Shown here piece after piece: positions 6,832-15,053 of a DNA stretch of 64,000 nucleotides. The DNA is from Angustibacter sp049994355. GTDB lineage: Bacteria > Actinomycetota > Actinomycetes > Actinomycetales > Angustibacteraceae. The position numbers and the translations under genes are program-made. Every line of letters starts with the position of its first letter. The first letter of the stretch is position 1. The stretch covers positions 2,356,001 through 2,420,000 of the forward strand of contig NZ_CP188257.1 of assembly GCF_049994355.1 (NCBI RefSeq). Direction: 5' to 3'. A model generated the notes under the pieces. It did not search any database, had not been told where the DNA came from, and worked only from the letters and a program-made list of their open reading frames with translations.

Positions 6832-8430
6832 GTGATCACCGCCACCGCACTCGAGGTGCGCGCCGGCGCGCGTGTGCTGCTCGAGGCCGCCTCGTTCCGG
6901 GTCGCCAGCGGCGACCGGATCGGCCTGGTCGGTCGCAACGGCGCGGGCAAGACCACGCTGACGAAGATCCTGGCCGCCCAGGGGCAACCCGCGGCCGGCA
7001 CGGTGACCAGCTCGGGCGAGGTCGGCTACCTGCCGCAGGACCCACGCACCGGGGACCTCGAGGTGCTGGCCCGGGACCGCATCCTGTCCGCCCGCGGGCT
7101 GGATGTCGTCATCCGCGACCTGCGCGAGACCGAGGCCCGGATGGCCAGCGCCGACGACGAGACACGCGACAAGGCGATGGCCCGCTACAGCCGCCTGGAT
7201 GCCGAGTTCCAGTCCCGGGGCGGCTACTCGGCCGAGAGCGAGGCAGCCAGCATCGCCAGCAGCCTGGCCCTGCCCGAGCGGGTGCTCGGCCAGCCGCTGC
7301 ACACCCTGTCCGGTGGTCAGCGGCGCCGGGTCGAGCTGGCCCGCATCCTGTTCAGCGGCGCCCAGACGCTGCTGCTCGACGAGCCGACCAACCACCTGGA
7401 CGCCGACTCGATCAGCTGGCTGCGCGACTACCTGAAGGCGTTCCGTGGTGGCCTGGTGATCATCAGCCACGACGTGGGGCTGCTGGACGTGGTGGTCAAC
7501 CGTGTCTTCCACCTGGACGCCAACCGGGCCGAGCTCGACCTGTACAACGTCGGCTGGAAGCTCTACCTCACCCAGCGCGAGACCGACGAGCGACGCCGCA
7601 AGCGCGAGCGGGCGAACGCCGAGAAGAAGGCCGCCACCCTGCTGTCGCAGGCCGACAAGATGCGCGCGAAGGCGAGCAAAGCCGTTGCCGCACAGAACAT
7701 GGCGCGCCGGGCCGAGCGGCTGCTGGCAGGGCTCGAGGACCAGCGGGTCAGCGACAAGGTCGCGAAGCTGCGGTTCCCCGAACCGGCTCCCTGTGGTCGC
7801 ACCCCACTGACCGCAGCGGGGCTGTCACGGTCCTACGGCTCGCTCGAGGTGTTCACCGACGTCGACCTGGCCATCGACCGGGGCAGCAAGGTCGTCGTCC
7901 TGGGGCTGAACGGTGCGGGCAAGACCACGCTGCTGCGGATGCTGGCCGGCATCGACCCGCCGGACACCGGCGACGTCAACCCCGGCCACGGCCTCAAGCT
8001 CGGCTACTACGCGCAGGAGCACGAGACGCTGGACACCGAGCGCACGGTGCTGGAGAACATGCGCACGGCCGCTCCGGACCTCGGTGACACGGACGTGCGC
8101 AAGGTGCTCGGCTCCTTCCTGTTCAGCGGGGACGACGCCGAGAAGCCGGTGCGCGTGCTGTCCGGCGGCGAGAAGACGCGTCTCGCGCTGGCCACCCTGG
8201 TGGTCTCCAGCGCCAACGTGCTGCTGCTCGACGAGCCGACGAACAACCTCGACCCCGCCAGCCGGGACGAGGTGCTCGGCGCGCTGCGCACCTACAAGGG
8301 CGCCGTCGTCCTGGTCACCCACGACGAGGGCGCGGTGCACGCGCTCGAGCCCGAGCGAGTGCTGCTCCTACCGGACGGCGACGAGGACCTCTGGAGCGCC
8401 GACTACGCCGACCTGGTCGCACTCGCCTGA
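6832..8430 (+). CDS. ABC-F family ATPase (ribosome-associated)
   Basis: 532 residues with two ABC ATPase domains in one chain and no membrane segments: Walker A motifs at about 35 (GRNGAGKTT) and 359 (GLNGAGKTT), signatures LSGGQRRRVELARI and LSGGEKTRLALA, and DEPTN Walker B regions in both halves. A charged Lys/Arg/Glu linker (about 250-290) lies between the domains, as in ABC-F proteins that act at the ribosomal exit site in translation rescue or antibiotic protection. It resembles mycobacterial Rv1473, and the next two genes match that neighbourhood. The GTG at 6832 has GAGAGG 9 nt upstream. A TAGACT hexamer at 6745-6750 would give a leader of about 75 nt, long enough for attenuation; this is speculative. 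Confidence 0.9.
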   Translation: MITATALEVRAGARVLLEAASFRVASGDRIGLVGRNGAGKTTLTKILAAQGQPAAGTVTSSGEVGYLPQDPRTGDLEVLARDRILSARGLDVVIRDLRETEARMASADDETRDKAMARYSRLDAEFQSRGGYSAESEAASIASSLALPERVLGQPLHTLSGGQRRRVELARILFSGAQTLLLDEPTNHLDADSISWLRDYLKAFRGGLVIISHDVGLLDVVVNRVFHLDANRAELDLYNVGWKLYLTQRETDERRRKRERANAEKKAATLLSQADKMRAKASKAVAAQNMARRAERLLAGLEDQRVSDKVAKLRFPEPAPCGRTPLTAAGLSRSYGSLEVFTDVDLAIDRGSKVVVLGLNGAGKTTLLRMLAGIDPPDTGDVNPGHGLKLGYYAQEHETLDTERTVLENMRTAAPDLGDTDVRKVLGSFLFSGDDAEKPVRVLSGGEKTRLALATLVVSSANVLLLDEPTNNLDPASRDEVLGALRTYKGAVVLVTHDEGAVHALEPERVLLLPDGDEDLWSADYADLVALA

Positions 8431-8495
8431 TCATCTCGAGTGGCGCGGAACCCCGACATCTCGGACCATGAAAGCCCGAGAGTAGAGGAGCCCAC

Positions 8496-8705
8496 ATGAC
8501 CACCGTCAAGAAGGGCGCGCGGCTGACTGGGGACGACAGGGCCAAGATGACCAAGAAGGTCACATCCCTGTACCGCGAGGGAAAGAGCATCCGCGACATC
8601 TCCCACGAGACGGGCCGATCGTACGGCTTCGTCCACCGGGTGCTGTCCGAGAGCGACCTGGTGCTACGCGGTCGTGGAGGGGCGACGCGACGGCGGAGCG
8701 GCTGA
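8496..8705 (+). CDS. Small helix-turn-helix protein
   Basis: 69 residues with a basic N-terminus and a helix-turn-helix: KMTKKVTSLYREGKSIRDISHETGRSYGFVHRVL, in which the RSYGFVHRVL part is the recognition helix. It resembles the short mycobacterial Rv1473A-type protein found next to the Rv1473 ABC-F gene. A GAGGAG ribosome site is present. It is co-directional with the ABC-F gene, 65 bases downstream, and may regulate this locus. DNA binding is inferred from the motif. Confidence 0.8.
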   Translation: MTTVKKGARLTGDDRAKMTKKVTSLYREGKSIRDISHETGRSYGFVHRVLSESDLVLRGRGGATRRRSG

Positions 8706-8740
8706 ACCGACTGCCTGCCCGCGAGCCTCGGCCGGCTGGC

Positions 8741-8746
8741 TAGGCT
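8741..8746 (+). promoter_or_regulatory. Leaderless -10 hexamer for the enoyl-CoA hydratase gene
   Basis: TAGGCT, followed by 7 nt and the ATG at 8754; no ribosome site. Confidence 0.55.
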
Positions 8747-8753
8747 CGCGGAC

Positions 8754-9563
8754 ATGTCGCAATCGCAGCTGGACGTCGACCCTGACCTGCTGGCCGGCGG
8801 TCACCTCCGCGCCGACGTCGAGGGTGCGGTGCTCACGGTCACCCTCGACCGTCCGCAGGCGCGGAACGCGCAGACCCCCAGCACGTGGCGTGCCCTGGCC
8901 GCGATCGGCGACGCCCTGGACGACTCGGTCCGCGTTGTGGTGCTGCGTGCCGAGGGGGAGTCCTTCAGCGCCGGGCTGGACCGTGCCATGTTCGGTGCCG
9001 GCCTGCCGGGAGAGCCCGGATTGATGGATCTCGCCCGGATGACGGGCGACGACCTCGACGCCACGATCGCCTCCTTCCAGCGGGGCTTCAGCTGGCTGTG
9101 CGACGACCGGGTGATCAGCGTCGCCGTCGTGCAGGGACACGCGGTCGGCGCCGGGTTCCAGCTCGCTCTGGCCTGTGACCTGCGGATCGTGGCGGAGGAC
9201 GCACAGCTGGCGATGCGCGAGACCAGCCTCGGTCTGGTCCCGGACCTGACCGGCACGTCCCCGCTGGTGCGCGCCATCGGGTACAGCCGCGCGTTGGAAG
9301 TCTGCGTCACCGGCCGCTGGATCGGTGCGGAGGAGGCGGTTCGGATCGGGCTCGCATCCCTTCGCGTCGAGCGCGCCCACCTCGGTGCCGCGGTGGACGA
9401 CCTGCTGGGCGCGCTGACCGCCGCTGACGTCGGCGCGGTCCGCGAGACGAAGGCTCTGCTGCGCGGAGCTCAGGACCGCACCGACCTCGAGCAGCACGCC
9501 GCGGAGAGGGCCGCGCAGGGTAGACGGCTCGCCGCACTGGCGGCGGCGATGCAGCCCGGCTGA
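8754..9563 (+). CDS. Enoyl-CoA hydratase/isomerase family protein
   Basis: 269 residues with the crotonase fold. Near the N-terminus AVLTVTLDRPQARNAQ is the typical opening; AEGESFSAGLDRAMFGAG forms the first oxyanion-hole region and VQGHAVGAGFQLALACDLRI the second. These enzymes hydrate or isomerise enoyl-CoA thioesters in beta-oxidation and related pathways. The usual catalytic Glu positions are not clearly conserved (LGLVPDLTGTSPLVRAIG), so the exact reaction is uncertain. The gene order ABC-F, HTH, crotonase parallels the mycobacterial echA12-Rv1473 neighbourhood. It has its own leaderless promoter. Confidence 0.85.
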   Translation: MSQSQLDVDPDLLAGGHLRADVEGAVLTVTLDRPQARNAQTPSTWRALAAIGDALDDSVRVVVLRAEGESFSAGLDRAMFGAGLPGEPGLMDLARMTGDDLDATIASFQRGFSWLCDDRVISVAVVQGHAVGAGFQLALACDLRIVAEDAQLAMRETSLGLVPDLTGTSPLVRAIGYSRALEVCVTGRWIGAEEAVRIGLASLRVERAHLGAAVDDLLGALTAADVGAVRETKALLRGAQDRTDLEQHAAERAAQGRRLAALAAAMQPG

Positions 9564-9683
9564 CACCGCGTCGTCGGGTGGTGCGTCAGGTCGCCGCGGG
9601 AAGCACCGTGGTGTGACGGGTGTTGCACAGCTGACGACGAAAGAGCCCGCGGCCGTGCCCGATGGGCACGAAGGAGACGCTGC

Positions 9684-11660
9684 ATGTCGATGGGTGGGAT
9701 GGGTCGCGCGAGCGGTTCCTTCATGAGCTCTGTACGCCGGGACCAGTCGGTCAAGCAGGCGGCGCTGAGCCCCGGGGTCGCTCGGCGCATCATGGGGTTC
9801 GCGAGGCCGTTCCGCGGCCGGATCGCGGCCTTCCTGGTGCTGGTCGTGATCTCGTCGGTCCTGGTGGTGGCCACGCCGCTGCTGCTGAAGCGGATCATCG
9901 ACCAGGGTGTCGTCCCGGGCGACAAGTCCGTGGTCGTGAGCTCCGCGCTGCTGGTCGCGGCGATCGCGGTCTTGGACGCGCTGCTCGGCCTGGTCGAGCG
10001 GTTCCTCTCCTCGAGCATCGGCGAGGGGCTCATCTACTCGTTGCGCGTGAAGGTGTTCGCGCACGTGCAGCGGATGCCGATCGCGTTCTTCACCCGGACC
10101 CAGACCGGCTCGCTGGTGACCCGGCTGAACAGCGACGTGATCGGTGCTCAGCAGGCGTTCACCTCGACGTTGTCATCGGTGGTCTCGAACGTCGTGACCC
10201 TCGTCGTCGTGCTGATCACCATGCTGGCGCTGTCCTGGCAGATCACCCTGGTCGCGCTGGTCATGCTGCCGCTGTTCGTCATTCCGGCGCAGCTGCTCGG
10301 CCGACGGCTGGCCAAGATCAGCCGGGAGGCGATGCAGCTGAACGCCGAGCTCGGCCAGACGATGACCGAACGCTTCAACGTCGCCGGCGCGATGCTCGTC
10401 AAGATCTTCGGACACCTGCCGCGCGAGGAGGAGGAGTTCTCCAGCAAGGCTTTGCGGGTGCGTGACATCGGCATCCGCTCGGCGATGTTCGGGCGGTTCC
10501 TCTACACCGCACTGGTCCTGGTGGCCGCGCTGGCCACGGCATTGGTCTACGGCGCGGGCGGGATCTTCGTGATCGACGGCAAGCTCGAGGTCGGTGCGCT
10601 GGTCGCGATGGCTGCGCTGCTCGGGCGGTTGTACGGACCGCTGACCGCGCTGTCCAACGTGCAGGTCGACGTGATGACGGCTTTGGTCAGCTTCGACCGG
10701 GTCTTCGAGGTCCTCGACCTCGAGCCGCTGGTCCGCGACCGCGAGGACGCGGTCGAGCTACCGGCGGATTCGTCGTCCGTCTCCTTCGACCATGTCGCGT
10801 TCAGCTACCCGGCCGCCTCCGAGGTCTCGCTGGCGTCGCTGGAGTCGGTCGCGGTGCTCGACCAGAGCGAGCCGCAGCCGGTGCTGCGGGACATCAGCTT
10901 CGACGTCCAGCCCGGTCAGGTGGTGGCCCTGGTGGGGCCCTCAGGCGCCGGCAAGTCGACCATCACGCACTTGGTCTCGCGGCTGTACGACGTCCGGTCC
11001 GGTGCCGTGCGGATCGGCGGGCACGACGTCCGCGAGGTGACCCTGGAGTCCTTGCACCGCACCGTCGGTGTGGTCAGCCAGGACGCGCACATGTTCCACG
11101 ACACCATCCGCGGGAACCTGCTGCTGGCCCGGCCCGAAGCGACCCACGACGACCTCGTGACCGCCTGCCGGGACGCCCAGATCTGGGGTCTGGTCAGCTC
11201 ACTGCCCGAGGGGCTCGACACGGTGGTCGGCGACCGCGGCTACCGACTGTCCGGCGGTGAGAAGCAGCGGCTGGCGCTGGCCCGGCTGCTGCTGAAGGCC
11301 CCCTCCATCGTGGTGCTGGACGAGGCGACCGCGCATCTGGACTCGGAGAGCGAGGTGGCGGTGCAGCGGGCGCTGGCGACCGCGTTGCAGGGACGCACCG
11401 CCATCGTCATCGCGCACCGGCTGTCCACGATCCGCGACGCCGACCAGATCCTGGTGGTGGACGACGGGGCGATCGTCGAGCGCGGCACGCACCTGAGCCT
11501 GCTGGCCGGCGGCGGCCTGTACGCCGACCTGTACCGGACCCAGTTCGCCCAGCAGGACTCACCGTCGCCGATGCTGCTGGACAGCGACACCCTTGCTCAG
11601 CCCGACCCGCTGCGCGAGCGCTCTCAAGCGGGTCTGGGTGAGCAGACCGGGCTGGGGTGA
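9684..11660 (+). CDS. ABC exporter, fused permease-ATPase
   Basis: 658 residues: an N-terminal ABC type-1 transmembrane domain with about six helices (about 55-340) followed by an ATPase domain with Walker A GPSGAGKST (about 418), signature LSGGEKQRLALARLLL, Walker B IVVLDEAT and the switch His in IVIAHRLSTI. It is a half-transporter that must dimerise; the substrate is unknown (lipid, drug or peptide in this class). The start is the ATG with GAAGGAG upstream. A 6-bp hairpin (GTGCCC-gat-GGGCAC, 9655-9669) directly abuts the ribosome site. The C-terminal 45 residues are low-complexity. It is convergent with an SDR gene. Confidence 0.9.
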   Translation: MSMGGMGRASGSFMSSVRRDQSVKQAALSPGVARRIMGFARPFRGRIAAFLVLVVISSVLVVATPLLLKRIIDQGVVPGDKSVVVSSALLVAAIAVLDALLGLVERFLSSSIGEGLIYSLRVKVFAHVQRMPIAFFTRTQTGSLVTRLNSDVIGAQQAFTSTLSSVVSNVVTLVVVLITMLALSWQITLVALVMLPLFVIPAQLLGRRLAKISREAMQLNAELGQTMTERFNVAGAMLVKIFGHLPREEEEFSSKALRVRDIGIRSAMFGRFLYTALVLVAALATALVYGAGGIFVIDGKLEVGALVAMAALLGRLYGPLTALSNVQVDVMTALVSFDRVFEVLDLEPLVRDREDAVELPADSSSVSFDHVAFSYPAASEVSLASLESVAVLDQSEPQPVLRDISFDVQPGQVVALVGPSGAGKSTITHLVSRLYDVRSGAVRIGGHDVREVTLESLHRTVGVVSQDAHMFHDTIRGNLLLARPEATHDDLVTACRDAQIWGLVSSLPEGLDTVVGDRGYRLSGGEKQRLALARLLLKAPSIVVLDEATAHLDSESEVAVQRALATALQGRTAIVIAHRLSTIRDADQILVVDDGAIVERGTHLSLLAGGGLYADLYRTQFAQQDSPSPMLLDSDTLAQPDPLRERSQAGLGEQTGLG

Positions 11661-11672
11661 GCAAGCGGGGGA

Positions 11673-12434
11673 TCAGAGGGAGCGGGTGGCTCCGCCGTCG
11701 ACCGGGATGGCTGTGCCGGTGAGGTAGGACCCGGCGGGGGACAGCACGAAGGTCGCGACCCGGGCGAACTCGTCGGGGCGTCCGTAGCGACGCAGCGGGA
11801 TGCTGGCCTCGGCCTCGCGACGGGCCATGTCGGCGTTGCCGCTGAGCTCGTCGAGGTGACGTACCCGGTCGGTGTCGATCCGGCCCGGCAGCAGGGCGTT
11901 GACCCGGACGGCGCGGTGCCCGTTCTCGTCCGCCATGGTCTTGGCCAGCATGGCCAGGCCCGGGCGAAGCCCGTTCGACGTCGCCAGGTGCGGGATCGGC
12001 GACTTCACCGACGTGGACAGTACGAAGGCGATCGAGCATCCCTCGACGGACGCCGCATCCGCCACTGCCCGCGCCAGCCGAACCGGGCCGAGGAAGACGG
12101 TCTCGAACGCCGCGCGCCACTGGTCGTCGGTGATCTCGTCGGTCGTGCCAGCCGGTGGGCCGCCGACGCTGATCAGCGCCCCGTCCAGGCGGCCGAACCG
12201 GGCGACGGCTGCGGCGACCAGGCGCTCCGGCAGCTCGGGATCGGCGAGGTCCCCCGGCAGCACGAGCACGTTGCCGGGCTCGGCGGAGGCGGCTAGCTCC
12301 TCGAGCTGCTGGGGGTCGCGGCTGCAGACGAGCAGCCGCGCTCCCTCGGCCAGCAGCTGGTCAGCGGTCGCCCGGCCGAGGCCGGTCGAGGCGCCGGTGA
12401 CGATGTAGGCGCGGTCGGTCAGTCCGAGGTCCAT
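11673..12434 (-). CDS. SDR-family protein with non-canonical active site
   Basis: 253 residues with a Rossmann fold: nucleotide-binding TGASTGLGRA near residue 14, the acidic motif GDLADPE, a NAG-type motif altered to SVGGPPAG, and a C-terminal PVDGGATRSL. At the position of the catalytic YxxxK the sequence reads SNGLR within HLATSNGLRPGLAMLAK, so the usual Tyr and Lys are absent while a Ser triplet (LSTSVKS) remains. A subset of SDRs annotated as oxoacyl-ACP reductases share this SNGLRPG pattern. Standard oxidoreductase activity is therefore doubtful. No clear ribosome site or TANNNT was found at this start. Confidence 0.8.
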   Translation of the reverse strand: MDLGLTDRAYIVTGASTGLGRATADQLLAEGARLLVCSRDPQQLEELAASAEPGNVLVLPGDLADPELPERLVAAAVARFGRLDGALISVGGPPAGTTDEITDDQWRAAFETVFLGPVRLARAVADAASVEGCSIAFVLSTSVKSPIPHLATSNGLRPGLAMLAKTMADENGHRAVRVNALLPGRIDTDRVRHLDELSGNADMARREAEASIPLRRYGRPDEFARVATFVLSPAGSYLTGTAIPVDGGATRSL

Positions 12435-12464
12435 AGCGCACAGTGTGGCACTCGTTGCGCGGCG

Positions 12465-13364
12465 TCACTCATCCTCGTCGTCCCAGATGCGCCGTCGGCG
12501 GTTCGGCACGGCGACGGACGGACGTTGCGCGGTGCTCGGCGACCGACCTGTCGACGCGCCCGCGGAGCCGCGGCCGGACGCCTGCTCGGCCTGTGCCGCG
12601 GCGGCTTCGCGACGTCCTCGCCGGACGTACCAGAACGGAAATCCGAGGGCCAGGGCGGCGAACAGCAGCCACTGCACCGCGTACGAGGCGTTGATCCCCT
12701 CGCCGCCGTCCAGCTCCGGTGCGCCCAGCACGGCGGGTGCGCTCGAGGGCGCCGGACTCTCGCTGACCAGGGCGCCGTAGGCGGAGTACAGCTGGTGGCC
12801 GGTGCTGGCCTCGACCGTGCTCAGGTCGATGCTCGCGACCTGACCGGCGGGCACCTGCTGGCCGTGCTTCGGTTCGCCCTGCCGCAGCCTGGCCACTACC
12901 TGCACGGGGCCGGCCGGGGCGGCGGGGACGGCGTCCGGCTCCTGCCCGGGGTGCGAGCCGGTGGTGCCGTTCGGCAGCCAGCCACGGTCGACCAGCAGGG
13001 CGCTGCCGTCGTCCAGCACCAGCGGCACGAGCACCTCGTACCCGTACGTCGGGCCGGTGTCGTCGATGTCGCGCGGCCGGTTGCGCACCAGGGTGGTGGC
13101 GGCCGTGTCGTACTGTCCGCTCACCTGCACCTGGCGCCACTCGTCGTCGCGGTCGAACGGCGCGTCGGCGTTCGGGACCAGCCGGTTGAGCGGGACGGGC
13201 GTCGCGTCGTAGTTTCGCTGCACCAGCTGCTTGGCCGCGTGCTTGTGCTGGTAGCGGTGGTACTGCCAGCGGCTGAGACCGACGCAGCCGAGCGCGACGA
13301 CGATCGCCATCAGGACCAGAGCGATGATCTGCTGATGGCGTCGCCAGAGGTCGAGGCCGGGCAC
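12465..13364 (-). CDS. SURF1 family protein (cytochrome oxidase assembly)
   Basis: 299 residues with the SURF1 layout: an N-terminal transmembrane helix (about 12-31, IIALVLMAIVVALGCVGLSRWQ), a large extracytoplasmic domain with RWQYHRYQ and DRGWLPNG motifs, and a second helix near 227-245 followed by NASYAVQWLLFAALALGFPFWYVRR. SURF1 proteins help haem insertion into cytochrome c oxidase at the membrane. The C-terminal 45 residues are a charged cytosolic tail. It begins with GTG directly at a leaderless promoter. Confidence 0.9.
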   Translation of the reverse strand: MPGLDLWRRHQQIIALVLMAIVVALGCVGLSRWQYHRYQHKHAAKQLVQRNYDATPVPLNRLVPNADAPFDRDDEWRQVQVSGQYDTAATTLVRNRPRDIDDTGPTYGYEVLVPLVLDDGSALLVDRGWLPNGTTGSHPGQEPDAVPAAPAGPVQVVARLRQGEPKHGQQVPAGQVASIDLSTVEASTGHQLYSAYGALVSESPAPSSAPAVLGAPELDGGEGINASYAVQWLLFAALALGFPFWYVRRGRREAAAAQAEQASGRGSAGASTGRSPSTAQRPSVAVPNRRRRIWDDEDE

Positions 13365-13370
13365 GCAATG

Positions 13371-13376
13371 ACGGTA
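13371..13376 (-). promoter_or_regulatory. Leaderless -10 hexamer for the SURF1 gene
   Basis: On the minus strand TACCGT, 6 nt, then the GTG start at 13364. Confidence 0.55.
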
Positions 13377-13410
13377 ACCGCAGCGTGGCGCGGACAGGCC
13401 CGCGGGGACG

Positions 13411-13416
13411 TACGCT
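13411..13416 (+). promoter_or_regulatory. Leaderless -10 hexamer for moaA
   Basis: TACGCT ends 6 nt before the GTG start at 13423. The divergent SURF1 promoter lies only 35 nt away. Confidence 0.55.
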
Positions 13417-13422
13417 GACCCC

Positions 13423-14442
13423 GTGTCCGCCCTTCATCAGGACGAGCCAGCACCGCGCCGGCTCGTCGACGCCTTCGGTCGGGTGGCGAGCGACCTGCGG
13501 GTCTCCGTCACCGACCGCTGCAACCTGCGGTGCAGCTACTGCATGCCCGCCGAGGGTCTGGAGTGGTTGCCCAAGCCGGAGCTGCTCACCTTCGAGGAGC
13601 TGACCCGGGTCATCTCGGTGGCCGTCGGGCTGGGGGTCAGGTCCGTCCGGCTGACCGGCGGCGAGCCGTTGCTGCGCCGCGGCCTGCCCGAGCTGGTCCG
13701 GCAGATCGCTGAGCTCGAACCTCGGCCGTCAATCGCAATGACGACAAACGGGCTGGGGCTCGACCGGCTGGCCGGCCCGCTGCGCGAGGCCGGGCTGGAC
13801 CGGGTCAACGTCTCTTTGGACACGATCGACCGGGACGTCTTCACGCGGCTGACCCGCCGGGACCGCCTGGACGACGTGGTGGCCGGTCTGGCTGCTGCCG
13901 CGGACGCCGGCCTCACCCCGGTCAAGGTGAACGCGGTGGCCATGCGCCAGGTGAACGACGAAGGCGTCGCGGACCTGCTGCAGTGGTGCCTGGACCGCGG
14001 CTACCAGCTGCGCTTCATCGAGCAGATGCCGCTGGACGCGCAGCACGCCTGGCAGCGCTCCAACATGGTCACCCAGACCGAGATCCTGGACCGGCTGGCC
14101 GAGCGCTTCACGCTCAGCCCGACGGCGCAGGACCGAGGCAGCTCGCCGGCCCAGACCTGGCTGGTGGACGGCGGACCGGCCACGGTGGGGGTCATCGCGA
14201 GCGTCAGCCAGCCCTTCTGCGGGGCCTGCGACCGGCTGCGGCTCACCGCCGACGGACAGCTGCGCTCGTGCCTGTTCGCGCGCACCGAGGACGACCTGCG
14301 AACCCCGTTGCGGTCCGGCGCGAGCGACGACGACCTGGCCGAGCACATGCTCGCGCTAGTGGCTTCGAAGAAGGCCGGTCACGGCATCGACGACCCGACA
14401 TTCCTTCAGCCGGCCCGGCCGATGTCCGCGATCGGCGGCTGA
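13423..14442 (+). CDS. moaA: GTP 3',8-cyclase MoaA (molybdenum cofactor synthesis)
   Basis: 339 residues. A radical SAM enzyme that converts GTP to the 3',8-cyclic intermediate in the first step of molybdopterin synthesis. The N-terminal [4Fe-4S] cysteines are in CNLRCSYC (residues about 33-40), the SAM motif is RLTGGEPLLR, and the second cluster cysteines are in FCGACDRLRLTADGQLRSCLF (about 265-284). The C-terminus ends in GG, as needed for activity in this family. Length and motifs are normal for a functional enzyme. No other moa genes are in the window. Confidence 0.95.
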   Translation: MSALHQDEPAPRRLVDAFGRVASDLRVSVTDRCNLRCSYCMPAEGLEWLPKPELLTFEELTRVISVAVGLGVRSVRLTGGEPLLRRGLPELVRQIAELEPRPSIAMTTNGLGLDRLAGPLREAGLDRVNVSLDTIDRDVFTRLTRRDRLDDVVAGLAAAADAGLTPVKVNAVAMRQVNDEGVADLLQWCLDRGYQLRFIEQMPLDAQHAWQRSNMVTQTEILDRLAERFTLSPTAQDRGSSPAQTWLVDGGPATVGVIASVSQPFCGACDRLRLTADGQLRSCLFARTEDDLRTPLRSGASDDDLAEHMLALVASKKAGHGIDDPTFLQPARPMSAIGG

Positions 14443-14446
14443 GCGG

Positions 14447-14683
14447 CTAACGCAGGGAGCTGGCGGGCTCGGTCTCGCGCAGGAACCCGCGCACGGTGAG
14501 GAACTCGCCCAGAGTCTCCCGGTGGGCGTCGCAGGCCAGCCACGTCTTGCGTCGCTCCGGCGGGTGCAGCTTGGGGTTGTTCCAGCGCAGCACCCAGGTG
14601 GCGTGCGCGCCACAGCCCTTGGAGCTGCACATCAGGTCAGGGACCACCTCGGCGGAGTCCCGACCACCCAGTGGCCCGATCAC
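14447..14683 (-). CDS. Conserved actinobacterial zinc-ribbon-like protein
   Basis: 78 residues with four metal-ligand candidates: CSSKGCGAHATW, then CDAHRE after the WNNPKLH and RRKTWLACD core. It matches a small conserved actinobacterial family, sometimes misnamed acetone carboxylase. Function is unknown; metal binding is inferred from the cysteine/histidine pattern. Its ATG overlaps the stop of the DUF3099 gene (ATGA at 14680-14683), so the two are coupled. It ends 4 bases from the moaA stop. Confidence 0.8.
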   Translation of the reverse strand: MIGPLGGRDSAEVVPDLMCSSKGCGAHATWVLRWNNPKLHPPERRKTWLACDAHRETLGEFLTVRGFLRETEPASSLR

Positions 14684-14985
14684 GGCGCCAGCCTGCCACG
14701 TCGTCCGTCGTCAACGGCGTCCGGCTCGGGCGTGTACACCTGGTGACCCGGCGCGCGCCGGGGGCCGGCGTTGGCCATCACCACGGCGACGTACGGCAGG
14801 ACGATGGCGGCGGCCAGGAAGACCCAGCGCAGCGGGCCCTCGAACAGGACGCACAGCACGAAGCAGACCGTGCGCACGGACATCGAGACGAGGTACTTGC
14901 GCATCCGCAGGCCCATGTCGTCGTGCTGGGACGCCTGGGCCGAGGTGATGGTGTGCACCTCTGCCGGACGCTGGTGCCGTGTCAC
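14680..14985 (-). CDS. DUF3099 family membrane protein
   Basis: 101 residues. The start is the GTG at 14985 (VTRHQRPAEVHTITSAQ), set by a leaderless promoter. The core SQHDDMGLRMRKYLVSMSVRT precedes two adjacent hydrophobic helices (about 35-80: VCFVLCVLFEGPLRWVF and LAAAIVLPYVAVVMAN), characteristic of DUF3099, a small actinobacterial inner-membrane family of unknown function. It is coupled by ATGA to the zinc-ribbon gene downstream. Confidence 0.85.
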   Translation of the reverse strand: MTRHQRPAEVHTITSAQASQHDDMGLRMRKYLVSMSVRTVCFVLCVLFEGPLRWVFLAAAIVLPYVAVVMANAGPRRAPGHQVYTPEPDAVDDGRRGRLAP

Positions 14986-14991
14986 GTCTCG

Positions 14992-14997
14992 ACGGTA
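14992..14997 (-). promoter_or_regulatory. Leaderless -10 hexamer for the DUF3099 gene
   Basis: Minus-strand TACCGT, 6 nt, then GTG at 14985. Confidence 0.5.
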
Positions 14998-15053
14998 CGC
15001 GCGCCGTCCGGCAATCGCTATATCAGGGCCTGCCACAACGGGCCCCGACCGGA

